52,198 nt of DNA, from contig JANNSD010000005.1 in assembly GCA_031402225.1 (NCBI GenBank), positions 1-52,198 of the forward strand, written 5' to 3'. This document shows positions 33,850 to 40,863 of the stretch, piece by piece. The notes beneath the pieces are model-generated. The model saw nothing but the letters and a program-made list of their open reading frames with translations. It made no database searches and was not told the origin of the DNA. Each line of letters starts with the position of its first letter. Position 1 is the first letter of the stretch. The DNA comes from JAGGAG01 sp031402225 (GTDB lineage: Bacteria; Gemmatimonadota; Gemmatimonadetes; Gemmatimonadales; GWC2-71-9). Made by a program: the position numbers and the translations under genes.

Positions 33850-34959
33850 GTGGCACAGTCTCTTGAAGGGCAAGTCATGGCGGCGCTGAGCCGCCTCAGG
33901 AATCCGCGGCTGGAGAACGACCTCGTCTCGGCTGGGATGGTGCGCGACCTGGCGGTCGATTCGACCGGGCGGGTCGCGTTCACGTTCCTGCTCGGGCGCG
34001 ACGATCCGGCCACCCTGGTGCGCGAGGCGCGGAAGGCCATTCGCGAGCTCGACGGCGTAAGCGACATCAAGATCAACGTCGTCGATCCGGCCGGTACCGC
34101 GAAGGCGACACATGCGCCGCCGGGGGGTCCGCAGTCAGTGGCGACGGGGGTGCCGGCGCAGCAGCCGATGGCGCAGCCGAATCTCGGCCGCGTCATCGCG
34201 ATCTCGTCGGGCAAGGGCGGCGTGGGCAAGTCGACCGTCGCCGCCAACCTCGCGATCGCGCTGGTGCAGGAGGGATTCCGGGTCGGCATCATGGATGCCG
34301 ATGTGTATGGTCCCAATATCCCGCGGATGTTCGGCGTGTTCGACAAGCCGCCGGTCTTTGGCGGCCGCATCCAGCCGCTCGAGGCGCACGGCGTGCGCCT
34401 CATGTCGCTCGGCCTGCTGGTGGACCGCGACGCCCCGGCGATCTGGCGCGGACCGATCATCATGAAGATCGTGCAGCAGTTCCTCCGCGATGTGGAGTGG
34501 GGGGAGCTGGACTATTTCATCGTGGACCTGCCACCGGGCACCGGCGACGCGCAGCTCTCACTGGTGCAGTCGACGCAGGTCGCGGCCGCGGTGATCGTCA
34601 CCACGCCGCAGGAAGTCGCGGTGGGCGACGCGCTCCGCGGGGCGAAGATGTTCGAGAAGGTCGGCGTGCCGGTGGTGGGCGTGGTGGAGAACATGAGCGC
34701 GTTCGTGGACTTGGAGACGGGCAAGCGGTTCGAGATGTTCTCGTCCGGCGGCGGGCAGCGGCTGGCCGACGAGATCGGGGTACCGCTGCTTGGCACGGTG
34801 CCGCTGCAGCCCGGCATGGCGGACGCGGCTGACCGGGGCCTTCCCATCATTGCCGCCGCGCCGGGCAGTCCCGCCGCCCTGGCACTGCGCGACATCGCGG
34901 TCAAGGTACAGGAGGCGGTGGCAGCGCAGCCAATGGCGCTGCCGATCCTCAACGGGTAG
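33850..34959 (+). CDS. mrp: Mrp/NBP35-type Fe-S carrier ATPase (ApbC family)
   Basis: 369 residues from GTG 33850, with AAGGAG ~5 nt upstream. N-terminal MIP18/DUF59 domain (residues ~5-80, LSRLRNPRLENDLVSAGMV) joined to a P-loop ATPase: ISSGKGGVGKSTVAANLAIAL, MDADVYGPNIPRM, DYFIVDLPPGTGDAQLS. The region that normally reads ENMSxFxCPxC is ENMSAFVDLETGKRFEMFSS, so the CPxC pair used to bridge a cluster is absent. Some other lineages also lack it. Upstream nfu supports an Fe-S role. Confidence 0.9.
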   Translation: MAQSLEGQVMAALSRLRNPRLENDLVSAGMVRDLAVDSTGRVAFTFLLGRDDPATLVREARKAIRELDGVSDIKINVVDPAGTAKATHAPPGGPQSVATGVPAQQPMAQPNLGRVIAISSGKGGVGKSTVAANLAIALVQEGFRVGIMDADVYGPNIPRMFGVFDKPPVFGGRIQPLEAHGVRLMSLGLLVDRDAPAIWRGPIIMKIVQQFLRDVEWGELDYFIVDLPPGTGDAQLSLVQSTQVAAAVIVTTPQEVAVGDALRGAKMFEKVGVPVVGVVENMSAFVDLETGKRFEMFSSGGGQRLADEIGVPLLGTVPLQPGMADAADRGLPIIAAAPGSPAALALRDIAVKVQEAVAAQPMALPILNG

Positions 34960-35167
34960 CTGGCCGGCGGAAGGACGAAGCGATCGCGATGACGGCCACG
35001 ATGGAGTTGGCCACGACGACCGGCAGGGCGTGGATGAGGATGCCGTAGGCGATCCAGAGTATGGCTCCAAACGCCTGCACGCGGCGCAGTGCGCCCGGTT
35101 CCTTGAACAGGTAGGAGCTGGCGAAGATCGCGGTGGCGACCCAGCCGATCCAGGTCCAGTCACGCAC
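34949..35167 (-). CDS. Small membrane protein, YgjV-like
   Basis: 72 residues from GTG 35167, chosen because AGGAG sits 7 nt upstream (an ATG at 35191 has none). About two to three hydrophobic helices with the pattern WIGWVATAIFASSYLFKEPGALRRVQAFGAILWIAYG, as in YgjV-type or SWEET-related half-repeats. Function unknown. Overlaps the HAD gene stop by 8 nt and the 3' end of mrp (convergent) by 11 nt. Confidence 0.65.
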   Translation of the reverse strand: MRDWTWIGWVATAIFASSYLFKEPGALRRVQAFGAILWIAYGILIHALPVVVANSIVAVIAIASSFRRPATR

Positions 35168-36011
35168 TGCGCGGCTCCTGGTGGATGTCATCTGGCGACG
35201 GGGTCGTCTCCAGGATCGTGACGAAGTCGGTGCGGGTCTTGTCCCACTCCTGCAGCACCAGTCCGTGTGACTCGAACAGCCTGCGAATCCGCATCGGTTC
35301 CCACCCGACGACCTCCTCGAGAATCGGGACCATGACGCTCAGTGCCGTGTCGCTCAGGATCGTGCGCCGGGCGATGGGTGTCAGGTACTTGTTCTCCGAG
35401 ACGGCCACCGTGAGGCCCTCGAGGCGATTGACGTGCAGCATAACATGCACATCGGAGCTGCCGTCGCCCACGTACACGATGCGGTCGCGGCCGACGGCGA
35501 GCTGCGCGCGCAATTGCTCGAGCACCGCCACCTTGCCGTATCCGGCCGGCACCTGGACGATCGACTCGATCTCGCCGGAGTCGGGATCGTAGCGGAAGCG
35601 GGTGCCGAAGATGTGCTCGGGTGACACGATGCCGTCCAGCGCCGACTGGATGACCTCCTGTGGCGCCGCGGAAATGACGTTGAAGGAGAACCGGTAACCC
35701 TCGACATCATCGAGCAGCCGCAGCAGGAGCGGGATGTTGGTCTTGAGGCGGATCCGGCGACCGACCTCGACGAGGTCTTCCCGCCGCACCCGCCGGTACT
35801 CGGGGTCGTGCTGCAGGAGGTAGGCGAGTTCGGCGCCCTGCTGGACCAGGTGGATGCTGCTGAGTCCGGCAATGCGTTCCTGGAAACCGGACATGCCGAG
35901 CATCTCGCTCAGCACGACGCCCGAATCATTGAAGCTGAGCGTGTGATCGAAATCACTGGCCAGGAGGTAATGTCTGGCGGATGGGTCGCGGTCCTTCGTC
36001 CTCATCGCCAT
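35160..36011 (-). CDS. HAD-superfamily phosphatase (phosphoserine phosphatase-like)
   Basis: 283 residues. HAD motif I SDFDHTL with nucleophile Asp20 and acid Asp22, motif II in FNVISAAP, and motif III/IV in GRDRIVYVGDGSSDVHVM. The helical cap between motifs I and II is typical of C1-cap phosphatases. Substrate unknown; a ~70-residue C-terminal extension (LTPIARRTILSDTALSV onward) goes beyond SerB. Has its own promoter (36094-36122) and a hairpin in its leader; AAGGAG precedes the ATG. Confidence 0.8.
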   Translation of the reverse strand: MAMRTKDRDPSARHYLLASDFDHTLSFNDSGVVLSEMLGMSGFQERIAGLSSIHLVQQGAELAYLLQHDPEYRRVRREDLVEVGRRIRLKTNIPLLLRLLDDVEGYRFSFNVISAAPQEVIQSALDGIVSPEHIFGTRFRYDPDSGEIESIVQVPAGYGKVAVLEQLRAQLAVGRDRIVYVGDGSSDVHVMLHVNRLEGLTVAVSENKYLTPIARRTILSDTALSVMVPILEEVVGWEPMRIRRLFESHGLVLQEWDKTRTDFVTILETTPSPDDIHQEPRSA

Positions 36012-36035
36012 GGTCGTGTCTCCTTCAACGAATGA

Positions 36036-36067
36036 GCGCCCCCTCTGGCAACCTCCGGAGGGGGCGC
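36036..36067 (-). promoter_or_regulatory. Leader hairpin upstream of the HAD gene
   Basis: Perfect 10-bp stem GCGCCCCCTC / GAGGGGGCGC with a 12-nt loop, lying between the mapped promoter and the AAGGAG of the HAD gene. No T tract follows on the minus strand, so it is not an attenuator of the standard type; it may affect mRNA stability or translation. On the + strand it could also act as a weak barrier. Confidence 0.55.
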
Positions 36068-36093
36068 TTCGGCATCATGTACATCACCCGTGC

Positions 36094-36122
36094 ACCTTAG
36101 GACCTCGCGGAATGCCTGTCAA
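36094..36122 (-). promoter_or_regulatory. Near-consensus sigma-70-type promoter for the HAD gene
   Basis: Minus strand: TTGACA (36122-36117), 17-nt spacer, TAAGGT (36099-36094). Predicted start near 36087, giving a ~75-nt leader that holds the 10-bp hairpin. Confidence 0.75.
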
Positions 36123-36220
36123 GCGCGCTCGTGTATCACGCTGGTGACAAGGATGCGTTGAAGGATTATCAGTGGTGAAGGGCACTAGATTCATGGCTCA
36201 CGCGTCCACGCGAGGATCCC

Positions 36221-36682
36221 ATGGTCGAGTCCTTTCCGATCGCTCCTGCCAGCAGTCGCTCGCTCTGGTTGTTCATTCCAGTCGCCATGATCATGCTTGC
36301 CGCGGCTGCCATGCTGATCCTGGCAGCACTGGGGCCCAGGCGCGCCCGCTACGAACTCTCGCCAGGGGGCATTGCCCTGCGGGGAGACATCTACGGTCGG
36401 CGGCTCATTCCGGCCGCTGATCTGCGCGGGGGGTCGGCACGCATCATCGACCTGGATCGCGAAAAGGATTTCGCGCCGAAGTGGCGCACGATGGGAACGG
36501 GACTGCCGGGCTACAAGGCGGGGTGGTTCCGGCTCAGGAACGGGGAGAAGGCGCTGCTATCGCTGACGGAGACTCACCGGGCGGTTTACGTGCCAACGCG
36601 CGAGGGGTTCGCGCTGCTGCTGAGTCCGGCCGAGCCGGAGCGGTTCCTGAAGGCGTTGCAGGCGGTGGCGCCGGGAAGTTGA
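36221..36682 (+). CDS. Membrane-anchored PH-like domain protein
   Basis: 153 residues. One strong N-terminal hydrophobic helix (LWLFIPVAMIMLAAAAMLILAAL), then a small beta-rich domain with the bacterial-PH pattern: ARYELSPGGIALRGDIYGRRLIPAADLR, LPGYKAGWFRLRNGEKALLSL, and C-terminal helix FALLLSPAEPERFLKALQAV. Role unknown. Its last 88 bp are repeated, 2 mismatches, at 38321-38408. Confidence 0.65.
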   Translation: MVESFPIAPASSRSLWLFIPVAMIMLAAAAMLILAALGPRRARYELSPGGIALRGDIYGRRLIPAADLRGGSARIIDLDREKDFAPKWRTMGTGLPGYKAGWFRLRNGEKALLSLTETHRAVYVPTREGFALLLSPAEPERFLKALQAVAPGS

Positions 36683-36684
36683 AG
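36597..36684 (+). repeat. 88-bp direct repeat, copy 1 (native gene end)
   Basis: 3' end of the PH-like gene. Matches 38321-38408 with two mismatches by eye, same orientation. The two copies bracket marR, SnoaL and the DUF4160/DUF2442 remnants. Confidence 0.95.
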
Positions 36685-36791
36685 GCGTTGGGTCGGCCGT
36701 TCCGGCTGGAGGGGGTGGTAGCGACTGGAGATACGGGTCCTGCCTCGCTCTGCAGCAATTTCCGGATTCGGCGGGCGGGCAGGACTCGGGT

Positions 36792-37289
36792 TCAAGTACT
36801 ATCACGCCGACTATTGTTGAGCGACGAAGTGACCGAGCCCGTCGGGGACCGGAGGGCGTCCCGCAACTGACGAATCGTAGCGGCCAGTTCCTGGAGCTGT
36901 CGCGACGACAGCGGGGTCCGGAGCCGGCCCTCGACCTCCTGAGCAAAGTTGCGCCCCGCCGCAGCCAGCAGCCGGCGCCCCGCCGGCGTCAGGTCGATGA
37001 ATGACGACCGGCGATCGCCCGGATTCTCCCGTCGTCGACACCACCCGGCCGCCTCGATCCGATCGACGAGCTTGCTGGTCCCGCCCACCGTAATCGAAAG
37101 TGCTGCCGCGATCTCCTGAACCCGGCAGTCCGGCGTCTGGGCGATCACCTGCATGGGTTCGAACCAAGAGAGCTCCAGCCCGTGCTCCGATTGCAGGCGC
37201 GCCGCCACGGCGTTCCACAACTCCGTCTCGAACCGGATCAGGTCGCTGAACAGTGCCCTGCAATCGACGGCCATACTGCCCCTTGCCAT
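36792..37289 (-). CDS. MarR-family transcriptional regulator
   Basis: 165 residues from ATG 37289; ATG 37274 (MAVDC) is a good alternative because AAGGGG lies just before it. Winged-helix DNA-binding core: VQEIAAALSITVGGTSKLVDRIEAAGWCRRRENPGDRRSSFIDLTPAG, with the wing Asp-Arg-Arg typical of MarR. Divergent from the SnoaL-like gene; a perfect 14-bp palindrome in the 64-bp gap is the likely operator, so it probably represses itself and its neighbour. Confidence 0.92.
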   Translation of the reverse strand: MARGSMAVDCRALFSDLIRFETELWNAVAARLQSEHGLELSWFEPMQVIAQTPDCRVQEIAAALSITVGGTSKLVDRIEAAGWCRRRENPGDRRSSFIDLTPAGRRLLAAAGRNFAQEVEGRLRTPLSSRQLQELAATIRQLRDALRSPTGSVTSSLNNSRRDST

Positions 37290-37311
37290 TATTTATTCCA
37301 TGGAATATAGT
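37283..37311 (+). promoter_or_regulatory. Promoter of the SnoaL-like gene with overlapping MarR operator
   Basis: TTGCCA (37283-37288), 17-nt spacer, TATAGT (37306-37311). The perfect palindrome TATTCCATGGAATA (37294-37307) fills the spacer and touches the -10, an ideal place for repression by the divergent MarR protein. Confidence 0.8.
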
Positions 37312-37353
37312 GTGGCCGTTCCGTTGCTCCAAATTCTTCCCTGGAGGACCGTC

Positions 37354-37737
37354 ATGTCAGACCCGTCCGAAGCCGTGCGCAAGCTGCTCGCCACGTACGA
37401 GCGATCCCTGAACACGAGCGACGCGGATCTGGCCGCGTCGTGCTACACGGCCGACGGTATCTTCATGCCCACTACGCTGCCGACAGCCTCCGGCAAGGAG
37501 CTGCGGGCCGCCTACGCCAACATCTTCGCCGCAATCCGACTCAAGGTCACTTTTGCCGTCGACGAGCTTGTGATCGCCGGCGAAGAGACGGCCTACGCGC
37601 TAACCCGGAGCAACGGCGAGGTGACGATCCTCGGGACCGGCGCGACCAGTGCCGAGGCGAATCGGGAGATGTTTGTCTTCCGCCGTGAGGCGGGCGGGTG
37701 GAAGATCGCGCGCTATATGTTTAACAAGGCAGCCTGA
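37354..37737 (+). CDS. SnoaL-like / DUF4440 (NTF2-fold) protein
   Basis: 127 residues, GGAGGA upstream of the ATG. NTF2-like cone: VRKLLATYERSLNTSDADLAASCYTADGIFMP at the start and EMFVFRREAGGWKIARYMFNKA at the end, close to the SgcJ/EcaC group. Such proteins bind small hydrophobic ligands or act as isomerases/hydrolases; substrate unknown. Likely regulated by the divergent MarR through the palindrome at 37294. Confidence 0.88.
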   Translation: MSDPSEAVRKLLATYERSLNTSDADLAASCYTADGIFMPTTLPTASGKELRAAYANIFAAIRLKVTFAVDELVIAGEETAYALTRSNGEVTILGTGATSAEANREMFVFRREAGGWKIARYMFNKAA

Positions 37738-37744
37738 TGCTGCG

Positions 37745-37855
37745 GTGACACGGGTGCCGAAAGACCATCTGCCACCGCATGTCCATGTCGAGCGTGGCCC
37801 GGAGGAAGTCGTGGTGATCCGGCTGGGCGCCGGCGGCGCGCCCGCCAAGGTGTAG
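37745..37855 (+). pseudogene. DUF4160-like fragment
   Basis: A 36-codon frame from GTG 37745 just after the SnoaL stop. DHLPPHVHVERG is the DUF4160 core, ending GAPAKV. Full-length members have ~30 more N-terminal and often more C-terminal residues, so this looks like a remnant. DUF4160 and DUF2442 genes usually occur as an adjacent pair, as here. Confidence 0.6.
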
Positions 37856-37857
37856 GC

Positions 37858-38406
37858 GTCACGACAGACGACGACATCCTGGCGCAGGTTCCAGCCGCCA
37901 GGCAGCGGGCTCGACGCGCCCGGCTCACGCATCCGCATGCGGCCGCGGTCCGCTTTGAGCGTGCCGGACGCCGCTTGCACGTACAGCTCACCAACGGGGC
38001 GGCTCTGGTTATCCCGGTTGAACTGATCGCGTCTCTCCGGAACGCGACGGATCAGGCTCTCGCGACCGTCTCGGTTGGGGCAGCCGGCATCGGACTTCGC
38101 TGGGAAAGCCTGGATCAGGACCTGACGATCGCGGGCCTCGCGAAGGTCGCGCTCGGGTCCCGAGTGTTGTTGCGGGCCTCGGGCGCGGCGGGCGGGGCCG
38201 CCCGAACACCCGCGAAGATCCGAGCGGCGCGACGAAACGGCCGCAAGGGCGGGCGCCCGCGCAAGGTCGCGCTCCAACAGGGAAATGGAACTGCCAGACG
38301 CTTCGCGTCTGCAGTTGCTCCGCGCGAGGGGTTCGCGCTGCTGCTGAGTCCGGCCGAGCCGGAGCGGTTCCTGAAGGCATTGCAGGCGGTGGCGCCGGGA
38401 CGTTGA
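37858..38406 (+). pseudogene. DUF2442-like gene, start codon lost and 3' end replaced
   Basis: The frame reads TTDDDILAQVPAARQRARRA, a beta-strand section with VQLTNGAALVIPVELI, WESLDQDLTIAGL, and AARRNGRKGGRPRK, the layout of DUF2442 proteins (often the DUF4160 partner). The position where an ATG is expected holds GTC (37858); the only in-frame start, TTG 37975, would remove the first third. After GGRPRK the frame continues into the duplicated PH-gene tail (88 bp), giving an artificial fusion ending FLKALQAVAPGR. A CAGACG/CGTCTG hairpin marks the junction at ~38295. Confidence 0.65.
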
Positions 38407-38408
38407 AG
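38321..38408 (+). repeat. 88-bp direct repeat, copy 2 (duplicated gene end)
   Basis: Duplicate of 36597-36684, in frame with the DUF2442 remnant, so it contributes that protein's last ~28 residues. Immediately downstream lies another broken gene (BrnT). Confidence 0.95.
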
Positions 38409-38444
38409 TGCGGGCCAGGCCCCGAGTGCCTTGACGCATGTATT

Positions 38445-38555
38445 ATGAAGCGCTTGCTCACGGCAGCCTTCACGCTACGCCAGTACCGGATTCGCATTGT
38501 CCCGGTTCGCGACATGAGTCGCCAGGAGCGCCGCCGCTATGCCCAAGCCCGCTAA
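38445..38555 (+). pseudogene. BrnT-type toxin, C-terminal stub
   Basis: 36 codons from ATG 38445: AAFTLRQYRIRIVPVRDMSRQERRRYAQA. This is the last strand-helix section of BrnT ribonuclease toxins (usually ~90 residues, ending with an RDMS..ER..Y motif). The N-terminal two thirds, including catalytic residues, are gone; 36 nt upstream is the end of the 88-bp duplication. Overlaps the intact brnA-like gene by 17 nt, the normal arrangement of this operon. Confidence 0.7.
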
Positions 38556-38901
38556 GAAGCTCAAGCCCATTCCGGAGTTTCGCTCGCACGAAGAGGCGGG
38601 TGAGTTCTGGATGACGCACGACACGACGGAGTATCTGGACTGGAGCAAGGCTCGGCGCGTCCAGTTCCCCAAGCTCCGGCCGTCCACGACGACGATCTCG
38701 CTTCGACTGCCCCAGGGAATGGTGGACGCGCTGCGCATCCTGGCCAACCAGCAGGATGTCCCGTACCAGAGCCTCCTGAAGGTGTACCTGGCGGAACGTC
38801 TCGCAGCGGAGCGTGTCCGATCCACGAAGACGCAGCCTGACAAGCGCGTGCAGCCCGTGAAGCGGCGGCCAAAGCTTCGAGGTCGGGCCAAGGTCAGGTA
38901 G
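38539..38901 (+). CDS. BrnA/CopG-type antitoxin
   Basis: 120 residues. IPEFRSHEEAGEFWMTHDTTEYLDWSKARRVQFPKL is the CopG-antitoxin (BrnA) N-terminus and STTTISLRLPQGMVDALRILANQQDVPYQSLLKVYLAERL is the ribbon-helix-helix DNA-binding part. A basic tail (KRRPKLRGRAKVR) is longer than usual. The gene looks intact while its toxin partner is reduced to a stub, so it may persist as an orphan antitoxin or repressor. Confidence 0.87.
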   Translation: MPKPAKKLKPIPEFRSHEEAGEFWMTHDTTEYLDWSKARRVQFPKLRPSTTTISLRLPQGMVDALRILANQQDVPYQSLLKVYLAERLAAERVRSTKTQPDKRVQPVKRRPKLRGRAKVR

Positions 38902-38903
38902 TT

Positions 38904-38939
38904 GCCGCGCCTTCGCGGCTGACGCGCAGACCGTTAGGC
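38904..38939 (+). other. attC-like half site
   Basis: After the brnA-like stop comes a GCCGCG-CCTT-CGCGGC hairpin, then TGACGCGCAGACC and GTTAGGC, which fits the right half (GTTRRRY core) of an integron attC. The matching left half is absent. Weak evidence; may be coincidence. Confidence 0.3.
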
Positions 38940-39269
38940 GGCAATCCGTCGCTTCCGTGGGCGGTAGAGCTTGGCGGCAATCTCCCGTGGCGTGGCGCCG
39001 AGAGCGAACAGCGAGCGGAGGAGCAGATCCACGGACACCGTCGGGTCGGACGCCTCCATTTTGGCCACACGCGACTGACTGGATCCCAGCCGCTTGGCAA
39101 GCGCGACCTGGGAGAGGTGGAGCGCTTCCCGTCGAGTGCGCAGAGCCTCGCTCAGCGAGAGCTTGAACTCCACGAAGGCGGCCTCTTCCGGGGAGAGCCG
39201 GAGGAAGTCCTTGGCGTCGCCGACCACCCACCCCCGGGCCTCGAGCTTGGCACGCTTGGTCTTGTTCAT
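38934..39269 (-). CDS. higA: HigA-type XRE antitoxin
   Basis: 111 residues. Helix-turn-helix HLSQVALAKRLGSSQSRVAKMEASDPTVSVDLLLRSLFALGA, preceded by an acidic/helical toxin-binding region (LSPEEAAFVEFKLSLSEALR). ATG overlaps the toxin stop by 4 nt, toxin first, as in HigBA. It probably binds the TATGTCAG palindrome at 39614 and autoregulates. Confidence 0.88.
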   Translation of the reverse strand: MNKTKRAKLEARGWVVGDAKDFLRLSPEEAAFVEFKLSLSEALRTRREALHLSQVALAKRLGSSQSRVAKMEASDPTVSVDLLLRSLFALGATPREIAAKLYRPRKRRIAA

Positions 39270-39604
39270 GTCGCCTCCTGATCGTAGCGCCGCAGCCGGC
39301 GCTGGCAGTCATCAATCACGTGTTTCGGCATCTGGGGCGTCTTCTTGCTGAAGACCCCGGCAATCACGATGGCGTCCGGGTCGAGTCGATACACCAGGCG
39401 CCACGTGGCTGTCTCGTCGACAATCCGGAGTTCGTGACAGCGCCGGCCGATACTCGGCATCGGCCGGGAGTGCGGCATGCCCAGCGCGACCCCCTGCTGC
39501 AGCTGGCGGAGGCGCACTCCCGCCTCCAGTCGGGCGGCAGCCGAGAATGGCGGCGACTTCACCTCGCCGCGGAGCCAGACGAGCGGTTTATTGCCGGGAG
39601 CCAT
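39266..39604 (-). CDS. higB: HigB/RelE-family toxin (phage Gp49-like, DUF891)
   Basis: 112 residues from ATG 39604. Core KPLVWLRGEVKSPPFSAAARLEAGVRLRQLQQG, SRPMPSIGRRCHELRIVD, WRLVYRLD and VFSKKTPQMPKHVIDDCQRRL match the Gp49-like RelE superfamily, which cleaves mRNA on the ribosome. No truncation visible, so unlike the two other toxin loci here it appears intact. Confidence 0.9.
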   Translation of the reverse strand: MAPGNKPLVWLRGEVKSPPFSAAARLEAGVRLRQLQQGVALGMPHSRPMPSIGRRCHELRIVDETATWRLVYRLDPDAIVIAGVFSKKTPQMPKHVIDDCQRRLRRYDQEAT

Positions 39605-39613
39605 GAACGAAGG

Positions 39614-39657
39614 TATGTCAGCACTGACATATTGACAAGTTATCGCCTTACAAACAA
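39614..39657 (-). promoter_or_regulatory. higBA promoter and operator
   Basis: Minus strand: TTGTTT (39657-39652), 17-nt spacer, CAATAT (39634-39629). The inverted repeat TATGTCAG-CA-CTGACATA (39614-39631) overlaps the -10 and start region, consistent with autorepression by the antitoxin. Confidence 0.75.
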
Positions 39658-39720
39658 ATGGTGCTGATGGCCGGATCGAGTACTCGTGGCGCTGTGCCCC
39701 CACACGGAGGTTGATGAGCC

Positions 39721-40857
39721 ATGGCCGTTGATACACCGGATTGGCGCGACCTGGGACCGGTCGCCGAACTGAGGCAGCGCACGCTGCAACAGCTCACCGT
39801 CGGACGCACGAAGATCGCACTGAGTCATCACGACGGCGTGTTCGGCGCAGTGTCGGGTGCGTGCAATCACGTGGGTGGCCCGCTGGGTGAGGGTACGCTG
39901 GAAGGCGACTACGTCGTGTGTCCCTGGCATCACTGGAAGTTCCACCGGGTCACGGGGCAGGGCGAGCCGGGGTACGAACAGGACCAGGTGCCCCGCTTCG
40001 CGCTCAAGGAAGAGGGCGGTCGCCTGCTGGTGGACCTGGCCAGCGCCACGCCCAGACGGAAGGCGCCGCATGAGCGGCATCCGCTGGAGCGCCCGATCGT
40101 CCGGGCCCCCGGCCCCATCCGTGTGCTTGGCCTCTCCACGACGGCGATGGATGCGGCATATCCCCGCTTCTCGACCTCCGACAGCCTGCTCGAGGTGGCA
40201 CTGGACAGCGCCGCCGAAGCAGGCGCCGAGACCCGGCTGCTCCGAGCCAACACCCTCAGGGTTCGGCACTGCGAGGGCTACTACTCGAAGAGTGCGCAGG
40301 CCTGTACCTGGCCCTGCTCCATTACCCAGATGGATGCGGAGGACGAGATGGTGCAGGTGTACGAGGCGCTGGTGTTCTGGTGCGACGTGGTGATCCTGTC
40401 GTCCCCCATCCGGTGGGGCAGCGCGAGCTCGCTCTACTTCAAGCTGATCGAGCGGATGAACTGCATCCAGAACCAGGTGACGATCCGCGACAACGTGCTG
40501 ATCCGGAACAAGGTGGCGGCGTTTATCATCACCGGCGGGCAGGACAACGTGCAGTCGGTGGCGGGGCAGATGCTGATGTTCTTCGCCGAACTCGGCTTCG
40601 ACTTTCCCCAGTTCCCGTTCATTGCGCACAGCCGGGGCTGGTCGGCGGAGGACATGGAGCGGAACGTCACGTTCGTGATGCGGAGCCCGGAATTACGGGA
40701 GGGCGCCCAGGCCCTGGCCGCGCGCGCGGTGGCGAAGGCGACGCAGCTGCTGTCGTCCGATGCGCCGGTGGCGAAGACGGAGCGCGGCGGCCGGAAGGCG
40801 CATCACCTGGAGATCATGGAGCTGGACGGGCCCGGGGCAATCGGTGCAGGCATGTAA
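39721..40857 (+). CDS. Rieske [2Fe-2S] domain fused to NADPH-dependent FMN reductase-like domain
   Basis: 378 residues; GGAGG upstream of the ATG. Residues ~5-105 are a Rieske ferredoxin domain resembling the nitrite-reductase small subunit: Cys48-x-His50 in ACNHVGGPL and Cys67-xx-His70 in CPWHHWKFH. From ~130 on comes a flavodoxin-like domain: RVLGLSTTAMDAAYPRFSTSDSLLEVAL, EMVQVYEALVFWCDVVILSSPIRWGSASSLYFKLIERM, VAAFIITGGQDNVQSVAGQ. A Cys pair (TWPCSIT and HCEGYY) lies between. Electron transfer from flavin to the Rieske cluster is a reasonable guess; the acceptor is unknown. Confidence 0.87.
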   Translation: MAVDTPDWRDLGPVAELRQRTLQQLTVGRTKIALSHHDGVFGAVSGACNHVGGPLGEGTLEGDYVVCPWHHWKFHRVTGQGEPGYEQDQVPRFALKEEGGRLLVDLASATPRRKAPHERHPLERPIVRAPGPIRVLGLSTTAMDAAYPRFSTSDSLLEVALDSAAEAGAETRLLRANTLRVRHCEGYYSKSAQACTWPCSITQMDAEDEMVQVYEALVFWCDVVILSSPIRWGSASSLYFKLIERMNCIQNQVTIRDNVLIRNKVAAFIITGGQDNVQSVAGQMLMFFAELGFDFPQFPFIAHSRGWSAEDMERNVTFVMRSPELREGAQALAARAVAKATQLLSSDAPVAKTERGGRKAHHLEIMELDGPGAIGAGM

Positions 40858-40863
40858 TCCTCG

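Noticed and set aside
37150..37175. GGGTTCGAACC as a tRNA T-loop
   Set aside because: Lies inside marR coding sequence; no acceptor or anticodon arm around it.
39632..39660. TTGACA at 39632 as a + strand promoter for the Rieske fusion gene
   Set aside because: No acceptable -10 at 16-18 nt; the better reading is the divergent higBA promoter.
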